From contig OZ023182.1 in assembly GCA_963995505.1 (NCBI GenBank), positions 14,116,619 to 14,180,618 of the forward strand: 64,000 nt of DNA, given 5' to 3'. Origin of the DNA: Hypericum androsaemum. Its lineage: Eukaryota; Streptophyta; Magnoliopsida; Malpighiales; Hypericaceae. The notes beneath the pieces are model-generated. The model worked only from the letters and a program-made list of their open reading frames with translations, was not told the DNA's origin and searched no databases. Made by a program: the position numbers and the translations under genes. Below are positions 43,370 through 55,611 of this stretch, one piece after another. Position 1 is the stretch's first letter, and the number at the start of each line of letters is the position of its first letter.

Positions 43370-45620
43370 AATATGAGGTTGCCAGCTTGATTCTTTTCTC
43401 GAAAGCTATATTAAAGATGTGGTTTACAGTGTTCGAAGCTATTCTCTGTAGGATTTGCCTGATATCGAGCAATTTTCCAAGTAGATAGATATAACTAAGA
43501 GCTTCTTACTCATACTATTGTGCATCGTGCTCACGAGTGGTTTCGGTGGTCTAACTCAATCTCTGATTTAGGCCTTCAAGACCTTATTATTTTTATGGAG
43601 TCTTTAAGATCGAGTGATTAACCATATAACTATCAAGTAAAACACCTATTTTTACTCATGTTGGATCGTGTGGTGTTAGGTGTGAGAGAAGACAAAATTG
43701 AATGGGGTGCTGAACCAGGAAAGAGCTTTTCCATTAGGGAGATGAGGTGGGGTGTTTGCCCAAAATGGTGTTACAGTAGAATTTTATCTCCAAAATGGTG
43801 TTACAGTAGAATTTTATCTCCAAAATGGTGTTGCTTTTCAAAATCAAAATTTTTTTTCGACATAGGGTCCTCAGATCGAAAAAAATATTCGACCTGGGAC
43901 CAAAATTGAAAAAAAAATTTGGCTTCCATAATCAAACGAATCTTTTCGATTTGGTTCCAGATCGAAACTTTTTTTCGACTTGAAGAAAGAGAAATCCCCA
44001 GGTCGAAAACAAGTTTCGACATGAGGAAAGGATGCCTTGACGTTCCAACAAAGGAAGGTGTGGGGCCCGATATTTTTTGCAGAGTGGAGATTAAGAGTCT
44101 GGTGTGGGGCCCGATATTTTTTTTAAAACGTTATGTTATACTTTTCCCCCATTTTCTCAACAAAAAAAAATACTTTTCCCCCATAAAAGCATGTTCCTCC
44201 ATTAAACGTTAAACGTTAAACATTATGTTCCGAATTAAAAAAAAAAATTTCTCCCACCTTAATTTGCTTTCATGTGTCAACTTTGTCTTTAATTATGTTA
44301 TACTACAATTGAATAATAAACTTTTTTGGACAAATAAATATTTAATAAATATAAAATTAATTAAACGTTATAAGAATTTCCTGGTAATGTCCCTCTTTTT
44401 CCACCTTAACAAAGAGAGACAATGATGCTAATTAAATCGTTTGTACTACGTCTTTAAAAACATTTATACCGTTCATATCCGGATATTACTGTATCGACTA
44501 ATCTAGATTGACTCTGTGATAATTTTTGTAAGTGACAAATCTTTCACCGTAAGTATTAAGTCTTGTGAGAAAATAAATTATCCATCTTACGAATTAGAAA
44601 TAATGGCTCATTAAGTTCCCAAATTCTATTTAATTAATGATTAATTCTGTGTGCGAGACACCTTCCTTTCCAAGATCCCCAAAGGTTTAAAAAATATCGG
44701 GCCCCACACCAGACACTTTTAAACCCCACTCTGTAAAAAATATCGGGCCCCACACCTTGACGGCATCCTTTCCTCATGTCGAAACTTTTTTCTGACTTGG
44801 GGATTTCTCATTCTTCAAGTCGAAAAAAAGTTTCGATCTGGGACCAAATCGAAAAGATTCGTTCGGCCATGGAAGCCAAAATTTTTTTTCAATTTTGGTC
44901 CCAGGTCGAATATTTTTTTCGATCTGAGGACCCTATGTCGAAAAAAAATTTCAATTTTGAAAAGCAACACCATTTTCGGAATATTTTCAACAGTAACACC
45001 ATTTTGAGAATAAAATTTCACTGTAACACCATTTTGGGCAAAAACCCGGGCCGCAGCTTTCAAGTTGCCACGGGAGAAGTCCACTACTTGGCAACTAGAC
45101 TAAAAAGGGTATGGTCTAACTCAATACCATTTAAGGTGTAGTGTTTCTTTTGGATTGTGCTACAGTATAAGATCCTTTCTCGGGTTAATCTGATTCCTTG
45201 TCATAGACTCGACGAATGAGATTTGCTCTATCCTTTTTGTGGTGATTGTGACGAAACAATTGCACATCTTTTCTTCAGTTGCAAATCCTCATGGCCGATT
45301 TGGAATTTCTTTGTGAAGAAAATGGGTGCTCAATGGTGCAGAGGTGGTATAGATGTATCGAATTGCCTTGATCAGTGGCTAGGTATGGTTAGTGATGGTA
45401 TGCTTTGGAAGGTCTAGTTCGTCATCTTTGGTGCGTTGATGTGAGGGATCTGGAGACATCAGAATCAAACGATCTTCGACAGCGCTAACCCGAGCTCGGA
45501 GCTTCTCTTGCATTCCATTTGCTTCTATGGGCAAGAATGGTTAACTTGGGCAAATATTTCTGCTAGTTTTGAAAATCAAGATCTGGTTCTATTTTTGGAG
45601 TCGGTTGCATTAGATTGAAC
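43370..45620 (+). pseudogene. LINE 3' fragment (zf-RVT region), interrupted
   Basis: Left part (43650-43749) reads DRVVLGVREDKIEWGAEPGK then SFSIREM, like the LINE segment just before the zf-RVT domain. The right part (45100-45620) has VWSNSIPFKVQCFFWIVLQ, YPFCGDCDETIAHLFFSCKS and WPIWNFF, a zf-RVT pattern. The two parts are separated by the element at 43750-45047. Stops and frameshifts are present; the upstream part of the LINE is missing. Confidence 0.65.
43750..45047. mobile_element. Long-TIR element of the GGGTTTTTGCCC family
   Basis: Ends GGGTGTTTGCCCAAAATGG and, reverse complemented, GGGTTTTTGCCCAAAATGG. Inverted arms are about 380 bp (43750-44140 and 44680-45047) and share TTTCGACATGAGGAAAGGATG and GTGTGGGGCCCGATATTTTTT. 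The centre (44150-44680) is AT-rich and has no frame of interest. No target duplication is visible. It interrupts the LINE fragment. The same terminal repeat precedes the PMD gene at 8274. Confidence 0.75.
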
Positions 45621-45718
45621 TGTTGAATTTTAATGGTCTGTGGTTAGTTGTTTGCAGAGACTTTTTTCGTTTTGCTAGAAATGCAGTTTTCTTATAAGCT
45701 GCAGTCTTTGAAATGTTA

Positions 45719-48157
45719 AGATAAATTACGCTCACTTTCCTATAGTTTAGTTTTCCTCTCTCTCGGGTTCCTAGGTTTCCAAAATACATGTTGTTGTCCC
45801 CCTTGTTTGGTTTTAGAAATTCTCGAGTCCCTGTCACCAGAATATGTCATTTTCTCTGGCGAACCCCCACTTGAAAAGACTAAAATACTCCACCCACTTA
45901 AAAAATAAAAAAAAATCACTCTCTCCTTCTAGGCTTCTACCTTTACCTCCTTCGATCCTCCCACTTCATCTTCTTCTTCCTTCCTTTAACCTCCTTCGTC
46001 CTCCCACTTCATCTTCTTCCTCCTTCTTTCAATAAAAAATAAAACTTAATTTTGAACACTCCAAATCATTTAGAAAAAATCAAAACTTGAACAACACTAA
46101 TTTTGAGACCCAAATTTATTTTTAAAGTTTAATGAATTCATCAAGAACCCCTAAATTAGAACTAAAATATTTAACCCCTAAATCAAAACTTGGTGCCTAC
46201 TACCTAGGCATTGCCCCGGCCAACACATAGCCCCGTCCCATCGGGGAAGATACAATATAGCTGCATGCAATAACAAACGCACTCCAACATCAAAGACCCA
46301 GAAACCAACAGAGGGCGGTGACGACAGTGGGATAGTGGTCATCGACGGTGCAGAGGGCGGTGACGACGCGGGAGGCAGTCTGGACGCAGCAGAGGAAGGA
46401 GGAGACGAGGACGCGACTTCGGGCCGCCGGGGCCCTTCTCCAAATTCGACTTCTTCCCTCCTCCGACTCCAGCGGGGAGGACAAGTAGGGAGGACGCCCT
46501 CCTCGTCCATCTCGAGGCGCATCTTCTTCAGCGCCACCAGCCTCTCGGTGCCCTTCTAATTCGCCTTGTAAACCTCACTGTCGCTCCTGAGCAGATTTGG
46601 TTTTGTCGATTTAGATTTGGTCTCTTTGCCGGTTGGGATTTCTTGGTTTAAGAACAAAAATCCCAATGCTTGATTTGGATTTGGTCTCTTCGCCGATTTG
46701 GATGTGATGTTTGTTTTTCTAATTGGAATTCGAGTTTTGAAAATTAGAGTATTCAAGTTTTGATTAGTTTTGATTTTTATTAAGAAGGTTTGGGTTTATG
46801 TTTTAGTTTTTTTTTTTGAGAAGAGTGGCACGAAACCTATATTAAAATACGAATTACAAGCTGAAAGAGAAAAATATAAACATAGAACGAAGAAACTAAA
46901 ATTGAACACGAAACCAAGCCTATCAGAGACAGAGAGGCATAGGTGGAGTCGAAGGGTAGACAAAAGGCTACAAGAGCTAATCGTCCAAGGCGGAAGCTGC
47001 CAAGACAAGCTACGGCTAATAACCACAAGGTCGCGTCATAGACACAAACTCGTGGGCATTTGAATGCATACAAGATGCACGCAAATGAATGACAAGATCG
47101 AATGAATCCGATCAAGCCAAGGCTATCCACCTACACCAATAGGCAAGGTTTCGAGAACCGAACAGACTGCTCAACGATCGAAGATCGATCCAAGCAAAAA
47201 TAAACGCAGAAAAAGCAAAGCCAGAAACCAACGAGACCACTAAACAGAGGTGGCTCAGGGGTTAAAATAACACACAAAATGACTAAACACACCCACATAG
47301 AAACAGCAACAAAGAAAAAAATTAAAAGAACAAAGGAAAGTCAAAGCAACAACAGCCGGGGGAAGTCGGCGGCGACCGACCCCCTCGGGACGAACCAGCG
47401 GCTGCCTTGGGCTAATCTGGGGGAGGGAACCAGGCTTGGGGGATGGAGAATATGACGAACGACGACGGCAGGGACGCGATGGGATGGTCTGAGAGGATCG
47501 GGGAGGAGCTGGGCTGGTGGAGCAAATCAGGGCGGAGCTGATTTGAGCAAATCGGGGCAGAGCTGGGCTGGTCTGAGCGAATCGGGGTAGAGCGGGCCGG
47601 ATCAGAGTTGGGCTGGTCGGAGCGAATTGGCCTACGGGACACGAGCAGAGAAATGGCAGAATGAAGGCGGAGGTGGTGGAACAGCAAGGTGAGGAGGAGG
47701 TGGAACGGCGACAATGGAGGACGAGGGCTGAAGGTGAAGATGGAAGTGTGAAAGATGGAAGTGATGAAGATGGAAGAGAGAAACCAAGCAAAGATTGCCA
47801 GCAAAGGCAAAGAAAATTTTTAGCTCTTGAAAAAAAATTCAAGGGGAAAGAGGGGGAGCGGCGGGGACGCCTCTCTGCTAGGGTTTATGTTTTAGTTTTT
47901 GGTTGGAGGTAGAAGATAGAAAATGAAATGGGAGGAAGAAGAAAGGGGAAGAAAAGAGGTTTTTTTTATTTTTTTTAAGTGGGAGGAGCATTTTAGTCTT
48001 TTCAAGTGAGTATTCACCGAAGAAAATGGCATATTACGGCGACATGGACCCGAGAATTTCTAAAACCAAATAAGAGGGACAACAATATATATTTTAGAAA
48101 TCTAGGGACCTGAGGGAGAAGAAAACTAAACTATATGGACGTGAGTGTAATTTGTCC
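45719..48157. mobile_element. MULE-type element with exact 9-bp target duplication
   Basis: It is flanked by GAAATGTTA at 45710-45718 and 48158-48166. Ends AGATAAATTACGCTCAC and, reverse complemented, GGACAAATTACACTCAC. Arms of about 190 bp share TTTAGTTTTC, TTGTTGTCCC, TTTCTAAAA/TTTTAGAAATTCTCG and AAGACTAAAAT. The 2-kb centre has two GC-rich blocks (46300-46560 and 47340-47720) with overlapping open frames, Pro/Ser-rich on the minus strand, but no transposase. It may be a Pack-MULE carrying host fragments. Confidence 0.85.
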
Positions 48158-48166
48158 GAAATGTTA

Positions 48167-48918
48167 TAATCTGGGACTTGTTTTAGGCGGCTGTCCCTTT
48201 TGGTGCTTTTGTTTCATTTTGGTGCTACACATGTACATAATCAATAGCTTTGTAAATTTTGATTGGTGAATACAATTTCACTTATAAAAAAAAATCAAGT
48301 AGAACAATCTTTATTCTTCTTGTTGTACATTTTGAAGTATAAATAAAATTTATTTATTTATCAAAAAAATTAATATTCTATATCATATCGTGTTATCTCT
48401 CCAAATAAGAGATATAAATTTATTTAAGTAGATCTTCGGTTCATGCCTTGCAAATATACATGACGAGGAGCCGTCTCTTAAAATAGGACACGATAGTGCT
48501 CGACTTTAAATATTAGAGATTAAAAAAACTTTAATATATGTACATTAAAATTTCTATAAATTAATACTCAACAAATTGATAATCTATTTAAAAATATATA
48601 TTTCTGATCACAACCTCTCCAAACTGTCAAAATTTTATATGGATTAATTAATTAGCTCTCTAAGTTAGTCAATTTTTATAGTTTCGAGACTATTAATTTA
48701 TAGAGCTTTTAATGTAAGATTTTTATTTTTCACAATGAATGCATTGGTGGATCTATGGTAGTATAAAACCAATATAATATTATGTGATTGCGTCTAATGG
48801 AATATAAAAAAATTAGTGGAAGAAACAAACTTCATTGTTCAGGTATTAATAAGAGAATTTCCTTAAAAAAAGTATTAATAAGAGAAGGCAATTATATTAA
48901 GTTACCGTTGACAACCGC
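48167..48918. other. AT-rich intergenic, no gene recognised
   Basis: Positions 48180-48300 (GGACTTGTTTTAGGCGGCTG...GGTGCTACAC) resemble a LINE 3' tail but lack supporting features. Nothing else is seen. Confidence 0.25.
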
Positions 48919-48926
48919 GACATGTA

Positions 48927-49218
48927 GGATTTTTTTTCAAAATGGTGCTACGGTACAACTTTTTTACCATTTTGGTGTTACTCTTGAAAAAATTCCGGAT
49001 ATGGTGTTCCTTTCTCAGATTGAAAAAAAATTTCGATTCTCTCCTCATATCAAAATTTTTTTTTCCACCTGGGACCAAAATCAAAAAAATTTCGACCTGA
49101 GGAGAGAGAATCAAAAAAAATTTCGATCTGGAAAGGAATACTATATCCGAAATTTTTTCAACAGTAACACCAAAATGGTAAAAAAGCTGTACTGTAGCAC
49201 TATTTTTGGCAAAAATAT
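48927..49218. mobile_element. Hairpin MITE related to the GGGTTTTTGCCC family
   Basis: Nearly the whole 292 bp is palindromic: GTGCTACGGTACAACTTTTTT...GAAAAAATTCCGGATATGG on the left faces CCATTTTGGTGTTACTGTTG and GTGCTACAGTACAGC on the reverse right. The 8-bp duplication GACATGTA flanks it (48919-48926 and 49219-49226). It shares the AAAATGGTG and GGGACCAAAATC motifs with the larger elements at 8274 and 43750. Confidence 0.7.
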
Positions 49219-49226
49219 GACATGTA

Positions 49227-50712
49227 CCAGATTGTAATTAATTAATACTGCCATCTTAAACAGGAAGAAACAGTGATTAAAAGAAATTAAAATTCTTCTT
49301 GAATTTGGATTAGTCGGTTCCGTAAGTTTGGATATCAAATTAAAAAGATTGAAACTTCCGGAAAAACCTTATATTACATGTCAAAATGTATCCCAAGTAT
49401 TGGATTCTAACCCATCCTATGTTATTTGATGCCATCTTGTACCAAATTTTGTACGGACTTAATTTTTATCCATGAACTATGGGATCCCAATTTTCATTAG
49501 CGATGCTGATTTTATTAGGTCTGTCGTATAGAACAAGTATTTGCAATATGAATCTCTTCTAGGGGCTCAGCCCCTCTTAAGCTTACCAATATAAAAAGGG
49601 ATTGGACCACTCATGAAAAAAGATTGGACCGCTCTAGTTTAGTCTAGGCTGCCCATTAAAAAACTTTTTTTTAGAAGGGCCCATTAAAAAACTGGACTAT
49701 CACAAATTTGACTATTTTCGATGTTTCCAGAAGGCTCTTCCTCTCTCGTGCCCGAATGTCAATATGCTATCCATGAACACGTGGCAAATACTCAATTAGT
49801 CAATTATCCAAAAGTTTGTTTACCTTTCCTAGCAAGATTTTTTTGACACTATTTCTAGAGTCGAGATTGTTGGATATTTTTAAGAGGCGATTCTTTTATT
49901 TATGTTAATTATATTCTTAATATTTGAATCTACATTATTTTTAAAGTGAATGCAAGTTTTTATCGTGTGTGATTATACGTCTGCGGATAATTGTCTTTTG
50001 GTTTAGGTCATCTCTTGCGTTCTTGCGTAGTTCACCAAACTTTTTCTAGAAAAAAATATTATTCAGTTTATCCGATAAATAAAACGAGAAGACAGTTTTG
50101 TTTGATAAGAATCATTTTATTCTGTTGTGGTAGTAAAAAGATTTATCAGGTTGATTAGGCGAGTGATATAAAATAATATTAATTTCAGAAGAGTTCACCA
50201 CCAAAAACTTCAAAAAAAATTGAGGTCAATAAAAAATAATTCTCCGATTGATTATTAAACTGGCTGCAATGGTCTTCCAATTATGGCGGCCATAAGGGGC
50301 CATTCCCACTAACAAATAAGGAAATCAATTAGTTTCCCTTAAAAAAGGAAATCAATTTATTTGGTTTGCAATTAAAGAATAGTAAGACTCATTGGTCTTC
50401 TCTAATGATGTCTTAAGGTTCAAACCTAAATTTTCTTCCGTGAATTAAAGTCTCTTATTCTTTTTCTACCGTGAATTTTTTTCCTACAGAATTTTATCAC
50501 AGTAAAATTTTAACAAAATCGGCGATCGTAAGAATAAATCTCGCACTAAATCTCTCATCATTCGTATCAATTGCTATGATAAATCTATATTAAATTCTCT
50601 AAAATATTATGTATCTGAATATATCAAATCATATTTATACAAAACTAATAAATAATATCTAAAAACTCAACACCTTAAGCCTCTGTCGGATACCTAACCT
50701 CTCCAAGAAACA
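49227..50712. other. AT-rich intergenic, no gene recognised
   Basis: No long frame, element end or RNA gene is evident. Confidence 0.3.
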
Positions 50713-50722
50713 GAATAAACAA

Positions 50723-51440
50723 TAGGGATGGCAGAAATACCCATACCCTGAGGGTCGGACCCTACCCTTACCCTACGGGTCTAGGGTATGTTGACTTTGA
50801 TTGGGTCTAGGGTAGGGTATGGGTATGAGTCCATGTTTAGAGGTAGGGTCTAGGGTAAGGTATGAATCCATAGCTAGACCATGTGGGTCGGACCCTACCC
50901 TTACATTTTTACCCTATTTTAGACTCTACCCTAATTAGACTCTAGTTAGACCCTTGTTGAACCGTATTGATAATATATATAATATACTTTACGGTTAATT
51001 TTAACATATTTATTATGTTATTCCGCAACTAGTTTAGAAGATGTCGTGAATGATAGATCACTCGAAGCTGACATGCTATATTTTTCTTTTGTTGAATTGT
51101 TTATGTACTTCAAACTCTAAAAGAAAAACCTTGGACTATTGAAATTAAATTACAAAATTTGATGTTTTATCAATTTTCTATTGAATGTTGATGCATAACG
51201 TAGTAGATGTCTTGAATTTATTTAAATTTTATATAAAAATTAAGTTTTGATTAAAAATTATCAAAATGCAGAACGTTAAAGGGTCGGACCCTGCAGACCC
51301 TGGGTCTCTAGGAGGGTAGGGTATGAATCTAATAATAAAAAATTTGTAGGGTCAAGAGTAGGGTATGGGTCTATCCAAAAAAATTAAGATATGGATAGAG
51401 TCCTATCAATACCCTACCCTACCATACCCATTGCCATGAA
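50723..51440 (+). mobile_element. hAT-like non-autonomous element, copy 2
   Basis: It starts TAGGGATGGCAGAAATACCC and ends near CCCATTGCCATGAA. Flanks GAATAAACAA and GAATAGACGA look like a decayed duplication. The interior has GGGTCGGACCCTACCC near both ends and an AT-rich centre. It is nearly identical to the copy at 55612 in the same orientation. Confidence 0.65.
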
Positions 51441-51585
51441 GAATAGACGACGGAGACGAACCAAAAACTGTTCTCTTAAGAGGAAACTCGAAGGAAGCCT
51501 AGAAATGCGCGTTGACCGTAATTATCTTACAGCTTGCAAAGCCTAAAACGTGTCAAAATTGTACACCGAGCCTCGTAAAACACCC

Positions 51586-51595
51586 TACATAAATA
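51586..51595 (+). promoter_or_regulatory. TATA-like element of the 51.7-kb gene
   Basis: TACATAAATA in CACCCTACATAAATACTCC, about 117 bp before the ATG; an A/C-rich leader follows, typical of a plant 5' UTR. Confidence 0.5.
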
Positions 51596-51711
51596 CTCCG
51601 CACAAAATCATCCATCTACATTCCAAACCCCAAAAAAGATCACCAAAATCCCTCTCTCGACACCCAAATCCTTCGTCCTCTAAAAAAATCTTGTGCTTCG
51701 TTCAATAGAAA

Positions 51712-51948
51712 ATGGACAGGAACAGCTACGAGACTTCGTGGGCAGACCAATGGGATCCGGTGGACCATTATGTCCCTGAGAAGAGCAGCAGCAACAACAA
51801 CACGGCCAAGTACAAAAACAAGGTTGGTGAAGGTCTGGTTAAGACCAAATCGGTAGCTTCAACTGGCTTCAAGAAGGTTAAGGAAGGCACTTCTGTTGGT
51901 GTCCAGTGGATCAAGAACAAGTACCAAAAGACTACCCACAAAGGCTAG
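51712..51948 (+). CDS. Small conserved-looking hydrophilic plant protein, 78 aa
   Basis: Single-exon frame of 78 residues starting MDRNSYETSWADQWDPVD. It has a Ser/Asn-rich segment, then a lysine-rich amphipathic stretch (YKNKVGEGLVKTKSVASTGF, KKVKEGTSVGVQWIKNKYQK). There is no signal peptide or membrane segment. The ATG (AAAATGGAC) follows a purine-rich leader and a TATA-like element, and the codon use looks like a real gene. My recollection is that plants have a family of short proteins with this SWADQWD start and VQWIKxKYQK-like end and no assigned function; I cannot name it. No intron is needed. Its neighbours are only transposons, so context gives no clue to function. Confidence 0.7.
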   Translation: MDRNSYETSWADQWDPVDHYVPEKSSSNNNTAKYKNKVGEGLVKTKSVASTGFKKVKEGTSVGVQWIKNKYQKTTHKG

Positions 51949-54699
51949 AACATGTTATTGTTTTGTTGTCTCTTGTTAGATAAATATCCGAGTTGAGATT
52001 TTCCCGGTCGGATGATGTATGCATATTGCTATTGATTGTATACCATTACCCTTGTGGTTAGTTTATTTTTTTGTACATACCAAGTTTATTATAATTCTAT
52101 GATTCGATCAATTTTTTTTGATAAGTTGAGATATTTATTAATATTTTAAGTAATATATGTATGACACCTCCCAGCCGAGGTTCCACCTTCGAATTATGAT
52201 TCGATCAATTGGGAGATCAGAATTTCCATTGTTGTGGCACCATGGAAGTTCTGAATTCTGATGGTCACTGAAAGGTTGTGAGAGAGAGAGTTTGGCGTAT
52301 TCGGGGTGGAATCATACCAACGTCAAGATTTGGTTTTTTTTTCTCCAGGTATTTTTTCTCTATGCAATTTTTTCTTAAATGTCACATAGAATTTTGACGA
52401 GAGTAGCAGCCACAACTCCATAAAAATAATATTCCACCGGTAATAGGTTATAAATACTGATATTAATTAATAAATTTATTCTCATAAAAAAGGTTGAGAG
52501 AGAGAGAGCAAAGGATGGGTTTCCGCCTACCTCCCCTTTATTTACTGTTCATTAGCTATTATCTGTTATGTTCTCGTTCTTGCTCCTGAGTCACTCCTGT
52601 TTTGTGGTCTTTTCAGGTTTTGATTTAGCTTTATCTGCTTATGCTTTTGGTTGGATAACCTTATGCTCAATCTGAGATCTGTTCAGTTCTCGAAACCTTG
52701 CCTGTTGATGCAGGTGGATAGTCTTGTCTTGTTTGATTCGTTCGATCTTGGCATTTATTTGCGTACAGTCTTTGCGCCACCCTTTAAAAAAAGACGTGGG
52801 ATTTGTCAAGAATCAGAAAGAGCAATGCGAGCTTTTCACCCGCCACAAATACTGAACAGGACTTTTTAAATAAATTATCCTCCGACACTTAACAATGACA
52901 TACCATAGATTTTAGAGTGCCTTTGGTACATGAAAAAGTTTTTACCCAAGTTCGTATTGGAGAAGAAAATGATCCAGAACAATCTGAAGTGTTGTCTTAT
53001 ACAAAGTAAACGGTACCTAACTACTTGGAAGGGCAAAAGTCCGACTAGTATTGAAGGATCTCACAATTTCGAGGCCCAAATGTCCACTATAACTCTCTCG
53101 AGTTTGTGTTCCCTTTTTATGTATAAGTGAAATACTTTAATTACTCCAAAAATGTAGGGTCACTAAATAATTAGTGAAAGACTAATACCACATACATAGA
53201 AGGGTAAAATAATCATAGGTTCCTGCTGTTTGAAGAAATTATTCAACCAGGACAATTTAATATCAGTCAGTCCCTAATATTTCTTTAATCAAGTGATTAG
53301 TTCCTGAACTAACTTTCGATAAAAAAAATTAAATGCCAAAATTACCCTTAGCTCAATCCTGCTAGAAGATCGACTCAATAAATCCAACTGCCAGATGATA
53401 TAGCAAAAAATATATAATTGTATTTGCATGACATTGTAATGTTGTTTTATTTTAAGTTGCATCACTGTATGATGTAACTTGAACTATTTGTGACTTTTAA
53501 GTGCCACGCGAGCGACAACATGATAGGAAAAAGTGACAATTAACCATATATTAAGAGTCATAAAAAATATGAATTTAGAAAATCTCTTTCATTAATAATT
53601 TAATATGGAAAAAGTTAAAACACATATTACTATATCAAAATTGATGAAATTACATCGTACTAGTGTTAACTTTTCCCTGTTCTTTATTTTTAGTTGTCTT
53701 CCTTTAGCAACTTTGATGTTAACTGAAATAACATATCTACTAACAAGTAGTGATATGACTCCTCAATGCGGACCGGGCCTCAGAAGTTAAAATGATATAC
53801 ATGTGTAGTTATAAAAATAAAAACTTGGTTCCTCTAATCTCGTTAGAGCATAATGGCTGTTTCTTTTAGAAATTGAAGATCCTGATCCTTAGTGTCGAGT
53901 AGCCGGTGCAGCTGGGTTCTTTTTGCCGCAAGTTAGGTCGAGTATGCTGCACTCTTTGCTGACTACTCTTGCACGGAAATGTTAGCGGATTGATGCATAT
54001 AAACGTCGAAAGTCGAATGGTCAGTGAATGCTGGCTGTACTTTTAGTTGCCCTAGAAAAAACGGAATTTCTTGCTTTGTGTTTCTTCATGTCTATGTTAC
54101 CAATACAAGTGATAATGGTATCCGTGTGAAGTGATAATGATATAATAGTTCAAATTGTGATTGTGAAAATATTATATTTATCAAAAAAAATAAGGTTAAA
54201 TCTATTTAGAGAAAAAAATCGGATCCATTCCTTTAATAATTTTATCACTGAAATCATCCCCTTACTAATTTCTCAAAAAAACTTTTTTCTCCATGGTGCA
54301 GAACAGGCCATAAAGGTCTGCACCTCATCCAACCCCCATTTGAGAATGCCCCTAACATATAATCGGGGTTGGAATGAGTAACATCACTAATCAGTGTAGG
54401 AAAACTAATAGTAGTTTATCATCGTTAACAATGATTTTTCTACGATTTAGCATAAGCACATATAATCGTATTAAAGAAGAGAGTAAGGGTATGCTTACAA
54501 CCACACTTTGAATAGAGTATATAATACCGTCTTCTTCAAGGTAGGGAACTTCAAATTGAATCATTGACGAGGCCACATCAAGTCGTGTGCCCTTAAACTT
54601 TTATTTTTTGCCTATATGATTCAGGCCTCCAAGGATAAGAGAGTTCATAAAGTACAACACTCAATCACCGTAAAGTAATAAAAAGCTCTACTGAACACC
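51949..54699. other. Intergenic, no further gene recognised
   Basis: It starts with the probable 3' UTR of the small gene (to about 52120). Positions 52150-52330 (ACCTCCCAGCCGAGGTTCC...) and 52430-52500 may be degenerate repeats. Short frames at 52651, 52930 and 53605 have no domain. Confidence 0.3.
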
Positions 54700-55257
54700 T
54701 TTCAAACATTTGTAGGTTGCAGAACTCTAACACTATGCAAATGAGAAATGCTATGCTCTAAGGGAGAAGAAGTAAACAGCTCAGAAGAGATTGTGAGTCT
54801 AGACTGAAGGAGGATTCCTCCTTTTATAGGCAGCTTGGAATCTCCAACATCCAAATTCGAATTAATGACAGCCATGAATATCCCTATTAACTTTGTTGTT
54901 ACATGAGCCATATGCCCACCTTGAATTCAAATTTTTACGTTTTTGAATTCAAACAGTCACCTTCTAGAAGAAGAAGAAGGATCTGGAAGATGGGTTTGTC
55001 AAAACTCAAGCCCAAATACTCTTGGGCCTAGCTTTGGTCCAACTAGTCCAGCCCGGATCCAAAAAGATAGGCTTTGGAACCAAGAATAATTCCCGCAACC
55101 TGCGACCCGCGCCCGTACCCGAGCCTGAATCGACGTAGGGCGAGGCGTGCTCATACGTGTTTGCGTGCGTAGCTGGTCGGACGGCGCGAGAAGCTTCTCC
55201 CTTGTCCACCAGTTTACTCATGTTATACTTCTAGTCACTTTTAAACTTGTCTCAACA
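54700..55257 (-). repeat. Possible solo LTR
   Basis: The minus strand begins TGTTGAGACAAG (at 55257) and has a TATA box in GCCTATAAAAGGAGG (near 54818), as in LTRs. No internal retroelement sequence or primer site adjoins it, and the other end is not certain. Confidence 0.35.
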
Positions 55258-55439
55258 TGATGCGTAAATCGATATGAGATTGCACATATTTTAGTCACAA
55301 CCATATCACCTTCAAGTCAATTTTTATTCACACCGAGAATTGATTTCCCGTAAGTGTTTTATATCTTTACGAAGCTTTATCAACGAGTTTCACATTGATC
55401 TCACAAACACCAAAAACCAGTTGGTGTAACTTTCATTTT

Positions 55440-55530
55440 GTCTACGGGAATGCAAGAGTATAATAAAACTAAAATACGGGGAGGACTACATGTATTTTCG
55501 AAATACATAGAACAAATCTTCTATTTGGCT
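55440..55530 (-). repeat. MULE-type TIR relic
   Basis: Contains GAGTATAATAAAACTAAAATACGGGGAGGACTAC, like the right arm at about 19915-19960; no partner arm was found. Confidence 0.35.
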
Positions 55531-55611
55531 ATAATTTAAGGACCTTAAAGTAATTTAAAAAAAACTATGCTCATCATCATATAGATTTTATAGGCTAATG
55601 GCACAAATAAT

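Noticed and set aside
47255..47842. 195-codon Pro/Ser-rich minus-strand frame as a membrane or cell-wall protein
   Set aside because: It is low-complexity in the GC-rich core of a MULE, without start context or domain.
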